Notes: generated by a model from the letters alone, not told the origin. A DNA stretch of 7,679 nucleotides from Bacteroidota bacterium (GCA_023417785.1 JAEZEH010000170.1:1-7679); one strand, 5' to 3'. Counted from the first letter of the stretch, positions 1 through 6,247 are shown. Numbers and translations: made by a program.

Positions 1-72
1 CTGATTTTCCGGGATAAGATGATCATACGGGATTACAATATTCACGATTACCTTAGTAAACGCTACTTCTGA
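1..72 (+). CDS. C-terminal end of a + strand gene cut by the window edge
   Basis: Frame 1 is open from the first base to a TGA at 70-72 and reads 23 residues ending DYLSKRYF. The other two + frames have stops early in this stretch. The peptide is rich in charged and aromatic residues, as expected for a real C-terminus, and a hairpin follows shortly after the stop. I do not recognise the family, and 23 residues are too few to assign one. The next gene points the opposite way, so this would be the end of a convergent pair. Coding status is probable, not certain. Confidence 0.45.
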   Translation: MIFRDKMIIRDYNIHDYLSKRYF

Positions 73-78
73 ATGAAC

Positions 79-118
79 GTCGGACAAGGCAAATCATCAC
101 ACACATCCCTTGTCCGAC
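79..118. terminator. Inverted repeat between convergent genes, possible terminator
   Basis: GTCGGACAAGG (79-89) is the exact reverse complement of CCTTGTCCGAC (108-118). This gives an 11-bp perfect stem with an 18-nt loop. It begins 7 bp after the stop of the upstream + strand gene and lies between convergent genes, the usual place for a bidirectional terminator. No clear T-run follows on either strand, so classical intrinsic termination is uncertain. It could instead be a protein-binding site. Confidence 0.4.
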
Positions 119-175
119 AGATCACCATCAACCTTCAGTTTGTATTATCATCATTTAATGTATGCCTAAAGCCAT

Positions 176-217
176 TTGCAACTGGCAACCGGCAACCGGC
201 AACTGGCAACCGGCAAC
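176..217. repeat. Heptamer tandem array 1 (YGGCAAC)
   Basis: Five full 7-bp units (YGGCAAC) run from 183 to 217, preceded by one degenerate unit (TTGCAAC, 176-182). The array ends 4 bp from the stop codon of the - strand gene at 222-686, so it sits directly in that gene's 3' flank. The same unit forms the larger array at 777-860, in the same orientation. Its function is not known to me. Confidence 0.85.
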
Positions 218-221
218 AACT

Positions 222-686
222 CTAGCCCCCCTTCTCCACCACCGTCAAATCATAGGAAGCCACGCCTTCAGTGGGCACTCCCCGAAAATTGGTGAGCAAA
301 ATCCAGTATTCTTTTCCTTCTTCTGTAAGGTGGAATGTAGCGCGTGGTTTATTACCGCTGTTTCCATTGTCCCAAAAAATTTTCTCGCCGCCGTGGGCCT
401 TGATGGCTCGTTCATAACTTTTGATGAGATAATAACCATTGGGAAGATTGTCGGCTTTACCATAGTACGCGATGGTGATGGAATTCCCCTGGACTTCCAT
501 TTGTTTTTTCTTTGCCGTGGCAACCAACAAAGGTCTGGCGCTTTGTGAGCAGCGTTCAATGTAGTAGCCCTGTATTCGTTCCAGCAAGGGGTGATCCGAA
601 CAATCGGATGCATCGACCTGTGCGTAGAGGGGATACGTTGTAAGAAACAAGTAAACCAGAGTCAGGGTGAAAGGGTGTGCCTTCAT
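222..686 (-). CDS. Small secreted protein resembling the N-terminal domain of some OmpA-family proteins
   Basis: The product is 154 residues. Residues 1-22 look like a Sec signal peptide: a basic start, a hydrophobic core and a small-residue cleavage region near YAQ (21-23). The mature protein begins with a D-x-SDHPLLERIQGYYI-like segment (about 28-43) and contains two cysteines (C29, C46) that could form a disulfide. It continues with short alternating strands and ends in LTVVEKGG. From memory, this pattern resembles the region that precedes the peptidoglycan-binding domain in Cytophagales OmpA-family proteins, but no OmpA domain follows here. That likeness is not proven. The ATG at 684-686 is the natural start because the signal peptide begins there. 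A heptamer array follows its stop and a second one lies 90 bp upstream of its start, so it is probably its own transcription unit. Confidence 0.75.
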   Translation of the reverse strand: MKAHPFTLTLVYLFLTTYPLYAQVDASDCSDHPLLERIQGYYIERCSQSARPLLVATAKKKQMEVQGNSITIAYYGKADNLPNGYYLIKSYERAIKAHGGEKIFWDNGNSGNKPRATFHLTEEGKEYWILLTNFRGVPTEGVASYDLTVVEKGG

Positions 687-776
687 AATCGCGGAACGGG
701 AAGCAAAATATGAAATTAATCCATATGGTGCCTGAATTTGTAGGACTCTTACAAGGCTTGCTCCGCAACATCAAAC

Positions 777-860
777 CGGCAACCGGCAACCGGCAACCGG
801 CAACAGGTAACCGGCAACCGGCATCTGGTAACCGCCAACTGGTAACCGGCACCTGGTAAC
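777..860. repeat. Heptamer tandem array 2 (12 units, YGGYAAC)
   Basis: Twelve contiguous 7-bp units occupy exactly 84 bp. The four units at 777-804 are identical (CGGCAAC). Units from 805 onward drift (AGGTAAC, CGGCATC, TGGTAAC, CGCCAAC, CGGCACC). The array ends 3 bp from the doxX stop codon. Its last part contains CTGGTAACCAG (853-863), a palindrome around one central base. Uniform units at one end and worn units at the gene-proximal end suggest growth by slippage or recombination from the far end. Confidence 0.9.
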
Positions 861-863
861 CAG

Positions 864-1292
864 CTAAGTGCGATGCCCAATGCGCCTGGCGATCACATTG
901 TCAAGCGAATACTTCCCTGCACCCGCGATAAGAATTGCAATGTATCCAACGAGATACAGGATCGCTACTTCCTTATCGGAAAACGGATCGGCAGCATGGT
1001 AGTAAAAGGCTGCAATGGCCATAGTAATGATCAGGGGTACGGCGGCAAAACGTGTACCCAGGCCTATGAAAATCAAAATCGAACAAAGGACTTCAGAAAA
1101 TACGGCAAGAACCAGCGAAAGAGAGGGACTCAGACCAAATATACTTACAAATACAATCGGTTCATCCGAAAAAAGTTTGGCTAGTTTTGGCAGCCCATGC
1201 AATAACATCAGCACGGCAATACTAACGCGAACGACTAGCAGCGCTGCGTCAATATTGCCGTGTTGAACGGATTTTTTTAGTATTTCTTTCAT
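864..1292 (-). CDS. DoxX family integral membrane protein
   Basis: The product is 142 residues from the ATG at 1290-1292. Four hydrophobic helices are visible at about 14-34, 55-78, 83-100 and 107-125, matching the four-helix DoxX fold and its usual length of about 130-150. The H-G-x-P-K segment (32-36) at the end of helix 1 and the acidic residue in FSE (67) of helix 2 are typical of the family. DoxX proteins sit in the inner membrane. Members have been linked to thiosulfate oxidation and to redox and thiol stress, but the substrate here cannot be read from sequence. A longer reading is possible from a TTG at 1305-1307; I prefer the ATG because it gives the usual short N-terminus. The gene starts 30 bp after the SDR stop on the same strand, so the two are probably co-transcribed. 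Confidence 0.85.
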   Translation of the reverse strand: MKEILKKSVQHGNIDAALLVVRVSIAVLMLLHGLPKLAKLFSDEPIVFVSIFGLSPSLSLVLAVFSEVLCSILIFIGLGTRFAAVPLIITMAIAAFYYHAADPFSDKEVAILYLVGYIAILIAGAGKYSLDNVIARRIGHRT

Positions 1293-1322
1293 CTCTATAA
1301 TAGTCAACTACTATAAAATCTG

Positions 1323-2111
1323 CTATGGGTTACCATACATATTGGATTCGCCGCCGTCAACGGCAATCGTCTGTCCGCTAATGTAGGAAGCACCTTCACT
1401 CAGGAGAAACACGACAAGTTTAGCTACTTCGTCAGGTAGTCCGAGACGCCTCAGCGGATTTCGCTGTGCATATTCCGATTCTGCTTTTTTAGGATCTGCG
1501 GGATTTACCTGCTTGAAAGCTTCGGCCACCATTGGTGTGAGGATAGCGCCGGGTGCGATGGCGTTGGTTGTAATTCCGTCCATCCCGTATTCCAGGGCTG
1601 CGTTCTTCGTCATTCCTGATACGGCATGTTTGGTGGCTACATATGCAATCTGATTTTTCACGCCAAGCAATCCTCCGACAGACGCAACGTTCACAATGCG
1701 ACCATACTTTTGTTTTTGCATTACAGGAATAACATAGCGCATTCCGAAGTACACACCCAGAAGGTTCACATCAATTACTTTCCGGAAAACATTGATATCG
1801 TACTCGACCAGTGGTGCCTGCTTACCTTCGATGCCGGCGTTATTGTAGAGGCCGTCGATCCGGCCATACGCTTTCACCGCTTCGTCGACATACTTTTTAA
1901 CGTCTTCTTCTTTTGATGCATCACCTACTACAGTGAGAATTTTTGCTCCGGCGAATTCACTCAAAAGTTTTTCTTTTGCTTCGGCCAGTGATTTTTCGTT
2001 GAAGTCGACCAGTGTAAGGTGTGCACCACGACCGGCGAGTTCCTTCGCAGCCGCGAGACCAAGTCCCATTGCCGCGCCGGTTATAATAATTGATTTTTCT
2101 TTCAGATTCAT
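1323..2111 (-). CDS. Classical SDR family NAD(P)-dependent oxidoreductase
   Basis: The product is 262 residues, the normal size for a classical short-chain dehydrogenase/reductase. The Rossmann motif TGxxxGxG is at 11-18, NNAG at 90-93, the structural Asn at 116, the catalytic Ser at 144 and the YxxxK pair at Y157/K161. PG near 187-188 and the C-terminal SGQTIAVDGG (245-254) complete the pattern. Asp36 at the end of strand 2 favours NAD(H) over NADP(H), an inference from the family. The enzyme should be cytoplasmic and oxidise or reduce an alcohol/ketone. The substrate is not predictable, and close relatives are often named glucose 1-dehydrogenase or 3-oxoacyl reductase without proof. It lies 53 bp after the yceI stop and 30 bp before doxX. 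No strong promoter is visible in the 53-bp gap, so transcription from the yceI promoter is likely. Confidence 0.93.
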   Translation of the reverse strand: MNLKEKSIIITGAAMGLGLAAAKELAGRGAHLTLVDFNEKSLAEAKEKLLSEFAGAKILTVVGDASKEEDVKKYVDEAVKAYGRIDGLYNNAGIEGKQAPLVEYDINVFRKVIDVNLLGVYFGMRYVIPVMQKQKYGRIVNVASVGGLLGVKNQIAYVATKHAVSGMTKNAALEYGMDGITTNAIAPGAILTPMVAEAFKQVNPADPKKAESEYAQRNPLRRLGLPDEVAKLVVFLLSEGASYISGQTIAVDGGESNMYGNP

Positions 2112-2164
2112 AGTATGGGGGGTTTAATGAAAAATATGACCGATGGTAGTTGATGGCAGGACTT

Positions 2165-2716
2165 TTAGACCTGCTTCACCAACTGCACTTCGGCGCTGAG
2201 TTTCACTTCATCGCTGACCAATACACCACCTGTTTCAAGCGCAGCGTTCCAGTTCAGACCAAAATCTTTTCTGTTGATCTTTCCCTCTAATGAGAAGCCA
2301 GCCTTTTCGTTACCCCACGGATCTTTGTTGACTCCGCCAAAATCCACATCAAGTTCTATGTCTTTGCTGATTCCTTTGATCGTAAGAACACCAGTTAGTT
2401 TGTATTCACCATCACGTTTTTCCAGTGACCGTCCCTTAAAATTAAGCGTCGGGTGTTTTTCGATATCAAAGAAATCTTCGCTCTTCAGGTGACCGTCTCT
2501 TTTTTCGTCATTTGTAGAAATTGATGCAGCGTCAATGGTTACATCAATTTTCGATGTTGCAAAATCATCTCCATCCGACAACACCTCGACGTCGAATTTT
2601 CTGAAATCACCTTTCACATTGGTGATCATCATGTGGCGTACCTTAAAAGTTAGTTCGCTATGAGCAGGATCCAATGTCCATTTTGTTTTTACGGGTGTTT
2701 TTACTGCTGTTTCCAT
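2165..2716 (-). CDS. YceI family protein, cytoplasmic form
   Basis: The product is 183 residues. After a short polar N-terminus it has the classic YceI opening W-x-L-D-P-x-H-S (13-20), followed by FKVRHMMITNVKG (24-36), VTIDAASISTNDEKRDGHLKSEDFFD-type strands and turn (about 59-84), and a PTLNFKG segment. This is the lipocalin-like beta-barrel that in known structures binds a polyprenoid chain. No signal peptide is present, unlike E. coli YceI, so it probably acts in the cytoplasm. Its ligand is unknown. The gene is preceded by a perfect FNR-type box and a -7 element (2809-2822 and 2757-2764), implying control by a Crp/Fnr regulator. It is the likely first gene of a yceI, SDR, doxX transcript. 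Confidence 0.92.
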   Translation of the reverse strand: METAVKTPVKTKWTLDPAHSELTFKVRHMMITNVKGDFRKFDVEVLSDGDDFATSKIDVTIDAASISTNDEKRDGHLKSEDFFDIEKHPTLNFKGRSLEKRDGEYKLTGVLTIKGISKDIELDVDFGGVNKDPWGNEKAGFSLEGKINRKDFGLNWNAALETGGVLVSDEVKLSAEVQLVKQV

Positions 2717-2756
2717 AATTCTGTGGTTTAAATTGTTGTTGTTTTATTTCTTTTTA

Positions 2757-2764
2757 CAAAGGTA
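2757..2764 (-). promoter_or_regulatory. -7 promoter element for the yceI transcript
   Basis: On the - strand this reads TACCTTTG, a full match to the Bacteroidota TAnnTTTG element. It lies 40 bp upstream of the yceI ATG. No good -33 TTG is present at the normal spacing, which fits a promoter needing an activator. The oxidoreductase gene has the equivalent element at 3552-3559 with the same spacing to its box. Confidence 0.65.
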
Positions 2765-2808
2765 CCTCGTTAAGGTGCGGCAGACATTGATGTCAGATAA
2801 GAACGTTA

Positions 2809-2822
2809 TTGATTTAGATCAA
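2809..2822. promoter_or_regulatory. FNR-type operator upstream of yceI
   Basis: TTGATTTAGATCAA is a perfect match to the FNR consensus TTGAT-N4-ATCAA. Its centre (2815.5) is 55 bp upstream of the -7 centre. If transcription starts about 7 bp past that centre, the box lies near -62, the class I activator position. The probable binder is the Crp/Fnr regulator at 3645-4223. Confidence 0.75.
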
Positions 2823-2881
2823 GCGTTATGGCTGTCCGCAAGCGTCGTAGGCACATTGAGTTAACGATTTTAAATGATACT

Positions 2882-3529
2882 TCATCCAGCCAGCCAGTTG
2901 TGTTGGTCATTATGAGGCTCCTTAACAAGAATCCTTTGTAGGCGTTCGAGCGTGCGGCTTACGCTGAGGTCGCCAACTTTTACTGGATGGAAGCCGACAG
3001 AAGATACCATCCTGGCTACAACATCTACGGCATCGCCATTATTCCCCGCGATGTAGATGTCGATGGTTCTTCGTGCGTTGGCAGTGGCTTCGAAGTGCGC
3101 GACAGACATGGTATTGAATGCTTTCACCACCTTTGAGTTGGGCAGAAGCCGCTGAAGTTGTTCTGCCGCACTTGTAGCGGGTTGGGACCCGGGGTTATTG
3201 CTCAGGTGCTCAGTTGGATTTGAAATACTGATAATTACTTTGCCGGTTGCAACGTCTCGAATTTGTTCTGCGATTTGTTTTTCCGCATTGTGCGGGATTG
3301 CGAGGATAATGATATCAGCCTCCCACGACGCGTCTTTCGCGCAGGTTATCGTATCGAGTTCTGCGGACGCTTCGCGGTTTTGCAGTTGGTGTTTTAGTTC
3401 GTCCAGCCTGTCCTGGTCTCGTGCCATCAGGAGCAACCGGTAGCCTTTCGTTTCTGAAAAATGTTTCGCTATTTCCGACCCCATTCTTCCGGTAGCCCCT
3501 ACGATAGCTATTGTTTTTATTGTTGCCAT
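2882..3529 (-). CDS. NAD(P)-binding oxidoreductase, F420-dependent NADP reductase-like
   Basis: The product is 215 residues with an N-terminal Rossmann fold. Strand 1 and the glycine loop read AIVGATGRMGSEIA (8-21). An Arg at 37 after strand 2 could contact the NADP 2'-phosphate. IILAIPH (74-80), SISNP (101-105) and VVKAFNT (134-140) follow. The KAFNT motif is typical of NADPH:F420 oxidoreductases and related proteins. Whether this organism makes F420 cannot be judged, and many bacterial members with this motif probably use another acceptor, so the reaction is left open. It should be cytoplasmic. The gene stands alone between two regulatory regions: 115 bp separate it from the regulator gene and 165 bp from yceI. 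Its promoter has a perfect FNR-type box. Confidence 0.88.
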   Translation of the reverse strand: MATIKTIAIVGATGRMGSEIAKHFSETKGYRLLLMARDQDRLDELKHQLQNREASAELDTITCAKDASWEADIIILAIPHNAEKQIAEQIRDVATGKVIISISNPTEHLSNNPGSQPATSAAEQLQRLLPNSKVVKAFNTMSVAHFEATANARRTIDIYIAGNNGDAVDVVARMVSSVGFHPVKVGDLSVSRTLERLQRILVKEPHNDQHNWLAG

Positions 3530-3551
3530 AATATGTGTCTCGTTTGCAAAA

Positions 3552-3559
3552 CAAAGCTA
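3552..3559 (-). promoter_or_regulatory. -7 promoter element for the oxidoreductase gene
   Basis: On the - strand this reads TAGCTTTG, a full TAnnTTTG match, 22 bp upstream of the ATG. That implies a short leader of roughly 16 nt. The FNR-type box centre is 55 bp further upstream, the same as at yceI. Confidence 0.65.
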
Positions 3560-3603
3560 CGGCAACCCTTACAGGCAGAAATTGATGTTAAATAAGAAAG
3601 CGC

Positions 3604-3617
3604 TTGATCTGAATCAA
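3604..3617. promoter_or_regulatory. FNR-type operator upstream of the oxidoreductase gene
   Basis: TTGATCTGAATCAA is a second perfect TTGAT-N4-ATCAA box. It begins 27 bp beyond the end of the Crp/Fnr gene, centred at 3610.5. Spacing to the -7 element is identical to that at yceI. Confidence 0.75.
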
Positions 3618-3644
3618 GTGCGTGAACGACGGTAGCGGATTACT

Positions 3645-4223
3645 TTAACGTCGCGAAACCTGCTTTCTGATTCGGCTAAGGGTTTCGGGAGTAATTCCAA
3701 GATAAGAAGCGATATATTGCTGTGGTGCGCGGTTGATCACATCGGGATAGACATCCATTAGCTTAAGATATTTTTCTTCCGCAGACATGCTCATGTATGC
3801 AACAACCCGGCGCTGGAGCGCTATGATATTGTTTTGCATCAACAGTCGGAAATAGCGTTCCATCACCGGGTACTTATCCATCATCTCGTCCATCGCCGAT
3901 TTGGAAAGGTTAAGTACTTCAGAATCTTCGATGGCTTCGATGTTATAGTTGCCGTCTTTCGCAGAGAAGAAGCTTTCCATATCGGATATCCAACGGCCTT
4001 CGCTCGCGAACTGCACAACACTTTCGCGACCCTCGTCGTCGGTCATGAATGAACGCAACAGTCCCTTCTCCACGAAGGTGATGTATTGACACACGTCTCC
4101 CGCATTGAGCAGATACTGGCGCTTGCGGATTTTTTTCGGAACGAAATAAGCCTTGAACTCAGCCAGCTCGGCATCGGTGAGCTTTACTTTTTCGGAGATG
4201 TTTCTGAAAAGTTCTTCGTGCAT
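3645..4223 (-). CDS. Crp/Fnr family transcriptional regulator
   Basis: The product is 192 residues. A cyclic-nucleotide-binding-like beta roll spans about 28-115 (GDVCQYITFVEKGLLRSF at 42-59). A long dimerisation helix follows at about 116-142. A compact C-terminal helix-turn-helix (about 167-188) has the recognition helix TPETLSRIRKQ. Its E180-x-x-S183-R184 pattern equals the E-x-x-S-R of E. coli FNR, whose residues read TTGAT half-sites. That fits the two perfect boxes next to this gene. The only cysteine is C45, so it cannot carry an FNR-type iron-sulfur cluster, and the roll does not show the arginine-serine phosphate-binding signature of CRP. The signal is unknown. Short regulators of this kind are common in Bacteroidota. 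Confidence 0.92.
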   Translation of the reverse strand: MHEELFRNISEKVKLTDAELAEFKAYFVPKKIRKRQYLLNAGDVCQYITFVEKGLLRSFMTDDEGRESVVQFASEGRWISDMESFFSAKDGNYNIEAIEDSEVLNLSKSAMDEMMDKYPVMERYFRLLMQNNIIALQRRVVAYMSMSAEEKYLKLMDVYPDVINRAPQQYIASYLGITPETLSRIRKQVSRR

Positions 4224-4239
4224 GGAAAGATTATTGGAT

Positions 4240-4269
4240 CAAATCTAAGCATGAAATGGGATAGTCCAA
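4240..4269 (-). promoter_or_regulatory. Promoter of the Crp/Fnr gene
   Basis: TAGATTTG (- strand, 4240-4247) is a perfect TAnnTTTG element. A TTG (4267-4269) lies 19 bp upstream as a -33 element. Transcription would begin about 10 nt before the ATG. No complete FNR-type box lies at the position used by the two neighbouring promoters, so there is no sign of the same type of autoregulation. Confidence 0.6.
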
Positions 4270-4352
4270 TGCGCCGGGTTCAATGGACTTCGCAAGCCGG
4301 GCGAATTTCGTTTTCGGGAGCCCCCAATCGATCAGAGTTTCTGTGGTACATT

Positions 4353-6020
4353 TCAGACGCGTTTCAACTCTTCGATCAAGGCTTTCCGTGCGGGATACCT
4401 TATAATTAACTTCGTTTTGAAATCGTCAATCTCGGTTCCCCCAATGAATGACTTCAAGTGCGCGATGTGTTGTGCTGCCTTGCGGTAATGTCCGCGATCG
4501 GCGAAATGCCTGAGCAGATCCTCAACAATTGCGAACCCAAGGTCCAGCAATCGCTCGCGATATGAAGGGAGTAGAAATGGGTGATAATCAGCAATCAATT
4601 GCATCTGCCGCCCCCGTTCAAGGGTACGCATAAGATCCTCATATTCGTTCTCCTCTTTAAAGATCGAAGCAAGTTCAAACCATTTATAACGCTTTGAATA
4701 TGTATCGATGAGCGACGTGCGTAGAGATTTCCATTGCTCCGCGGAGCATTCCTCTTTCAATATCTTGTAATACGCAGGCTCAAGGTGCGAATGATGAAAT
4801 AAGTACAACGCGCATTCGATTATTTTTTCTTTGTCGGCGGTTCGCTGATAAATATCGAGTAGTGATCTGTACCAACGATTGACTTCTCCCTCAAGATTTC
4901 GTTGTTCACCAAGCAGGGCGCCTTCCTCGCATAATGTGATAGCGAACTTGTAATCTTTCTTCTCTACCGCAGAGCGCACCGCTTTTTCCCGTATGCTGCT
5001 CACCTCCAGGTTTTCGTTGATAAAACGTTCAACATCCTCCTCGGATTTGTGATAGAAATAAAATGTGAACATCACCTCTGTCGCGCGTTGAGAGCGGTAA
5101 AGTCTTGCCCAGTCATAATCCGGGCCATTGTTCGACATCTTCATGACGAGTTCTTCAACAGCGCCTTCCTGAGCAGGAGAGGCGAGGGTGGCAGCGAGAT
5201 GTGCGAAATCCCATGCGCAGTCTGTGGCGACAAAATCTTCCCTGGCGGCTGATTTGATAAACCATTTATACATTTCCTTTTTTAGGGCTTTGTCCCCGGC
5301 GCATTCCACCAGCAAATACTGAAGGTGAATGGCTTCGCTGATCTGTGCGCCAATCCATCCGTTCGAGTCGTCGATCGTTCGCAACCCTGGAACCAGCTTT
5401 TCCAGAACAGCCTGCGTGATCTGAAATCCATGCTCATATCTTCCTGCGTGCAGCGCCTTCTCCGCCTGACCTAAAAGTATCTGTACCGGTTCCATGGCCT
5501 TATATACGGCACCCGGATTACGGAAACTCACTGCGCCCCGCAGACCCTGAATTGCCTTTGTAATGATGGCCTTGAAGTCATTCTTTGTTTTGGCCGTTTT
5601 CCACGCAAACGTTGCGTCGAAGTGTTTTTTGATTTCTTTATTCTCCAAAATCAACTCCCGCAGGTAATTTTTTATTTCATCTTCCGAGAGGAGGTCAATC
5701 GCATCCGGCTCACGGTTTTTCAACTTGATATCCTCGGCATCATCTTCGGTGTCGCTGATGGCAAACATAAAGGCGACGACGTGCTTGCAAACGTCGCCGT
5801 CGAAAGGGCAGGAACAACTTTGAAAAACGATGTCGCCGGAATCCTTATCAATTTTCAGCTCAACATCATAAGGCCTGCTACCGAGAATCACAGTCCGGTA
5901 GTGCAACAGCGACGCATCCTCTTTAACGGAATAGCTGTCGACCCTGCGTCCCTCCTCATATTCAAGACCACGCTTAACGATATCTTCTGGAAGTGTTTCC
6001 TGGAAGTTGAATAAATTCAT
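4353..6020 (-). CDS. SWIM zinc-finger protein with a long helical C-terminal region
   Basis: The product is 555 residues. Residues 69-80 hold a complete SWIM motif, C69-x-C71-x6-C78-x-H80, within CSCPFDGDVCKHVVAF. SWIM domains bind zinc and are thought to contact DNA or protein. The 68 residues before it (RGLEYEEGRRVDSY and beta-rich VILGSRPYDVELKID) are the usual SWIM lead-in. A short acidic stretch follows (90-97, DTEDDAED). From about 105 to the end the sequence is almost entirely amphipathic helices, of the kind seen in TPR-like arrays. No helicase or transposase domain is present, although SWIM is often joined to SNF2 helicases. There is no signal peptide or membrane segment, so it is cytoplasmic. 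Its role is unknown. Only 25 bp separate its start from the tRNA terminator, and I see no -7 element there, so readthrough from the tRNA unit or an atypical promoter is possible. Confidence 0.85.
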   Translation of the reverse strand: MNLFNFQETLPEDIVKRGLEYEEGRRVDSYSVKEDASLLHYRTVILGSRPYDVELKIDKDSGDIVFQSCSCPFDGDVCKHVVAFMFAISDTEDDAEDIKLKNREPDAIDLLSEDEIKNYLRELILENKEIKKHFDATFAWKTAKTKNDFKAIITKAIQGLRGAVSFRNPGAVYKAMEPVQILLGQAEKALHAGRYEHGFQITQAVLEKLVPGLRTIDDSNGWIGAQISEAIHLQYLLVECAGDKALKKEMYKWFIKSAAREDFVATDCAWDFAHLAATLASPAQEGAVEELVMKMSNNGPDYDWARLYRSQRATEVMFTFYFYHKSEEDVERFINENLEVSSIREKAVRSAVEKKDYKFAITLCEEGALLGEQRNLEGEVNRWYRSLLDIYQRTADKEKIIECALYLFHHSHLEPAYYKILKEECSAEQWKSLRTSLIDTYSKRYKWFELASIFKEENEYEDLMRTLERGRQMQLIADYHPFLLPSYRERLLDLGFAIVEDLLRHFADRGHYRKAAQHIAHLKSFIGGTEIDDFKTKLIIRYPARKALIEELKRV

Positions 6021-6045
6021 AGGGTGTTACTAATTTGCCAGCCGG

Positions 6046-6083
6046 AAACAAAAAGCCTCCGCAACTCACTGAATTACAGAGGC
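6046..6083 (-). terminator. Intrinsic terminator after tRNA-Leu
   Basis: On the - strand GCCTCTGT (6083-6076) pairs with GCGGAGGC (6062-6055), giving 8 bp including two G-U pairs. The next bases are TTTTTGTTT (6054-6046). It begins 17 nt after the tRNA 3' end, as expected for a rho-independent terminator. Confidence 0.65.
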
Positions 6084-6099
6084 CCTACAAAAAGAGAAG

Positions 6100-6181
6100 T
6101 ACCAAAGGTGGGAATCGAACCCACACTCCCGAAGGAACACGATTTTGAGTCGTGCGCGTCTACCAATTCCGCCACTTTGGC
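6100..6181 (-). tRNA. tRNA-Leu (anticodon CAA)
   Basis: The 82-nt cloverleaf is complete on the - strand. The acceptor 5' arm is GCCAAAG and the 3' arm CTTTGGT, with discriminator A at 6100. The D stem is GCG/CGC, and the anticodon stem CACGA/TCGTG encloses loop CTCAAAA, giving anticodon CAA for UUG codons. The long variable arm has a UUCG-type tip, the class II form expected for leucine. The T arm is GTGGG-TTCGATT-CCCAC. The 3' CCA is not encoded. The outermost acceptor pair would be G1-U72, a wobble in place of the usual G-C. Confidence 0.95.
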
Positions 6182-6247
6182 AAGTGTTTTCAGATTCAAC
6201 AACGTTCGTCCCCGAAGGAACACGATTTTGAGTCGTTGCGCAGCCTG
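6159..6247. repeat. 89-bp direct repeat, copy A (tRNA-derived)
   Basis: Positions 6159-6247 recur at 6282-6370 with a single difference (A6183 versus G6306), offset by 123 bp. The repeat contains, on the - strand, the 5' acceptor and D arm of tRNA-Leu, the 5' flanking sequence, and a variable-arm plus anticodon-arm copy. Copy A overlaps the 5' end of the functional tRNA. Confidence 0.9.

Noticed and set aside
176..860. CRISPR array
   Set aside because: The 7-bp units are contiguous with no spacers, and no cas genes are present.
1293..1307. Upstream TTG start for the DoxX gene
   Set aside because: An ATG 15 bp downstream gives the usual N-terminus for the family; no ribosome-binding evidence favours TTG.
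4229..4242. Possible FNR-type box at the regulator's own start
   Set aside because: Only one half (ATCAA at 4238-4242) is intact and the other half does not match; it overlaps the -7 element instead of sitting near -62.
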